A stretch of 64,000 bases of DNA from Belliella baltica DSM 15883 (lineage in GTDB: Bacteria; Bacteroidota; Bacteroidia; Cytophagales; Cyclobacteriaceae): NCBI RefSeq assembly GCF_000265405.1, contig NC_018010.1, forward strand, positions 2,129,501-2,193,500, given 5' to 3'. This document shows positions 62,468 through 64,000 of this stretch, piece by piece; position 1 is the stretch's first letter; every line of letters starts with the position of its first letter. Below the pieces are notes generated by a model. The model made no database searches and was not told where the DNA came from. It saw only the letters and a program-made list of their open reading frames with translations. The position numbers and the translations under genes were made by a program.

Positions 62468-63778
62468 TTGAAAAACAGCATACAGTTCTACATGGTCATT
62501 TTGATCTATTCAATAGCGCTATTTTTTTTTGGCTATTGTTTTGATCGAAGTGACTTTTTTATTCAGCTGGGATTTTATGCTTTGTGTTTTGGCATTTACC
62601 TTCTTATTTGGAAAAATGCTGATCGCTGGAAATTGTCTTTAAAGACAGGATTGATCTTTGCTTTTTTTTTGAGAGCTGTACTTTTGTTTTCTGAACCAGT
62701 TTTATCAGACGATTTTTACAGATTTATTTTTGATGGACAATTGATCAAAAATGGAATCAATCCCTATCTCTATCTTCCACAAGAAGCATTTGATTTGTTA
62801 AAATTCGGTGATTCAGAGTATTGGAATCAGCTATTGACTCATATGAATTCAAGTGGGTATTATTCAGTTTATCCTCCTTTGCATCAGCTATTTTTCTGGT
62901 TAGCAGCATTGGGAGGAGAGGATTTGAGCATGAATATCCTGATTCTTCGACTTGCTATCTTACTTTTTGAAATCCTGAATTGTCTTTTGTTGCTTAAAAT
63001 CCTAATGCAATGGAATCTTCCAAAGGCTAAAGTCCTCTTGTATGCTTTTAATCCACTTGTGATTTTGGAGTTGACGGGTAATCTTCATTTTGAAGGAATG
63101 GTGTTATTCGGATTGTTGGGAATGGTATATTTCATGGGTAAATTGAAAATAGCTAAGGCTTCAATATTTTGGACATGGGCGGTAGGAGTGAAGTTAAGCC
63201 CTTTAATGCTGGGTCCTATCTTGCTGAAGTTTCTTGGTGGAAAAAATAGGCTGGTTTTTCTTTTCCTTTCTGCGCTCGTTATTGTGCTGTTATTTATCCC
63301 ATTATTCTTTGAGGGAGCCTATTTGAATTTTTGGCAAAGCTTCAGGTTGTATCAAAGCAGTTTTGAATTCAATGCCTCTATTTACTATTTTCTCAGATGG
63401 ATTTCTGGATTTTACTTGGATTACAACCCAATTCAAACCCTCGGGCCATTATTGAATATGGTATCTCTCTTTTTGATTTTGTGGGTGAGTTATCATGTCA
63501 AAAAGGATAATTTAGCAGATTTGATACTGCGCATCGTGTGGATTTATTTGATCTATTTACTTTTTCAGACGACAGTACATCCTTGGTATTTGATTCCGGG
63601 TTTTGGATTGGGGATTTTGGTCAAAGATAGAGTGTTCTTGATTTGGACCTGCGTTGTCTTTTTGTCTTATCATGCTTATGATGATTTTGGTGTAGATGAA
63701 AGATGGCCGATTCTTTTGCTAGTCTATACTATACTTTATCTCGTAGTAATCCTTGAAAAAAACAAGATCTTAAAGTAG
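62468..63778 (+). CDS. Polytopic glycosyltransferase (GT87/mannosyltransferase-like)
   Basis: 436 residues, about 11 membrane helices, with a short N-terminal loop Asp-Asp (EPVLSDDFYRFIFDGQLIKNG) near residue 80, typical of lipid-linked sugar GT-C enzymes that use polyprenyl-phosphate mannose. No ATG precedes it in frame, so TTG 62468 is taken. It probably continues the 36.1-42 kb glycosyltransferase operon, separated by the accessory island. Confidence 0.88.
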   Translation: MKNSIQFYMVILIYSIALFFFGYCFDRSDFFIQLGFYALCFGIYLLIWKNADRWKLSLKTGLIFAFFLRAVLLFSEPVLSDDFYRFIFDGQLIKNGINPYLYLPQEAFDLLKFGDSEYWNQLLTHMNSSGYYSVYPPLHQLFFWLAALGGEDLSMNILILRLAILLFEILNCLLLLKILMQWNLPKAKVLLYAFNPLVILELTGNLHFEGMVLFGLLGMVYFMGKLKIAKASIFWTWAVGVKLSPLMLGPILLKFLGGKNRLVFLFLSALVIVLLFIPLFFEGAYLNFWQSFRLYQSSFEFNASIYYFLRWISGFYLDYNPIQTLGPLLNMVSLFLILWVSYHVKKDNLADLILRIVWIYLIYLLFQTTVHPWYLIPGFGLGILVKDRVFLIWTCVVFLSYHAYDDFGVDERWPILLLVYTILYLVVILEKNKILK

Positions 63779-63860
63779 TATAGGAAGTTATATTTTTGAA
63801 ATGTTATTAAAAATTGATTCTAAAATTTGGTTCTTATTTCGGCTAATTCTTATCCTCGTG

Positions 63861-64000
63861 TGGTAAAGGGCTGCTTTTTTGCGACAAGTTAAAAATAGAG
63901 TTTTAACTTTATAAATAGCAAAAAAGAGTATGAAAAAGTCAAAGTTTACAGAAGCACAGATCTTGAAAGTGCTAAAAACCCAAGAGGAGGGAAAAAAGGT
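63861..64000 (+). mobile_element. Left end of a third IS3-family element (cut by window edge)
   Basis: The terminal-repeat-like stretch TGTGGTAAAGGGCTGC near 63859 is followed by a leader and an OrfA start at 63930. Only the first 24 codons are in view. Confidence 0.6.
63930..64000 (+). CDS. IS3-family OrfA, partial
   Basis: The visible start MKKSKFTEAQILKVLKTQEE is the characteristic N-terminus of transposase_8 OrfA proteins. It is incomplete at the window edge. Confidence 0.8.
   Translation, partial: MKKSKFTEAQILKVLKTQEEGKK

Overview
The window looks like a chromosome segment of a gliding, facultatively respiring member of the Bacteroidota, most likely order Cytophagales (Cyclobacteriaceae-like). 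The signs are a GldH gliding lipoprotein, a RicT/PSP1 protein with a long basic tail, TAnnTTTG-type -7 promoter boxes, many N-terminal lipoboxes, DUF4136, DUF547 and sterol-desaturase proteins typical of the phylum, and AT-rich intergenic DNA. The genus is inference; there is no rRNA or tRNA gene here to fix it.

Region 1 (1-12 kb) is anaerobic and nitric-oxide physiology. A cytochrome-c type NO reductase operon, norB-norQ-norD-norE-norF (norC would lie upstream, outside the window), is followed by a GxxExxY protein, a five-unit 110-base repeat array, and the class III ribonucleotide reductase operon on the minus strand. In that operon the glycyl-radical tail of NrdD is a separate 56-residue ORF overlapping the main gene by 11 bases. 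A polytopic membrane protein, an NsrR-like Rrf2 regulator with three cysteines, a desaturase and a fasciclin lipoprotein follow. Four related palindromes (AAAGGATAnnnTTATCyTT-like) lie in their upstream regions and may form a small regulon.

Region 2 (13-36 kb) is ordinary core genome: mce, thiL, an XPF-type nuclease, rlmD, an SDR, a 1314-residue SF1 helicase, gldH-ricT-purD-recQ (minus strand), kpsF-manC, a metallophosphatase, DUF4136 and amidohydrolase lipoproteins, a Crp/Fnr regulator and a rhodanese. Region 3 (36.1-42 kb) is a tightly overlapping operon: DUF547, FAD oxidoreductase, NapH/CcoG-like Fe-S membrane protein and two glycosyltransferases. A probable further member, a polytopic glycosyltransferase, is now at 62.5 kb, so about 20 kb of accessory DNA seems to have split the operon.

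Region 4 (42.1-57.0 kb) is the main discovery: an integron-type gene-cassette array with no integrase in view. Every native gene in it points the same way. Units end in folded sites of 131-132 bases (one shortened to 74) bounded by RYYYAAC and GTTRRRY boxes. In five of six units the box at the start of the unit is a perfect 9-10 base complement of the box opening the site at its end, and in the sixth it is 8 of 9. This is the signature of circular integron cassettes and attC sites. Cargo: a DUF3347 metal-binding lipoprotein plus a haem-binding protein; a small membrane protein; a degenerate DNA-methylase-like protein with a membrane protein and a ComEC-like metallo-beta-lactamase; an orphan protein; an antitoxin-PIN toxin pair; ORF6N remnants; and a PD-(D/E)XK-like protein. 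The third attC is interrupted within its first box by a minus-strand group II intron, itself interrupted by an IS3 element. A 302-base direct repeat, containing the end of the upstream glycosyltransferase gene and a hairpin, occurs at 41.8 and 55.8 kb, and its two copies diverge exactly at the GTT of the cassette boundary.

Region 5 (57-64 kb) holds a decayed AbiE-type locus, an intact AbiEi-AbiEii pair, each behind an inverted-repeat operator, a lipoprotein gene, a minisatellite, a complete IS256 element with an 8-base target duplication, the displaced glycosyltransferase, and the start of a third IS3-family element at the window edge. Short mobile-looking palindromes (cores such as TCCCGATAGCTATCGGGA) are scattered through the window and break the intron reverse transcriptase twice.
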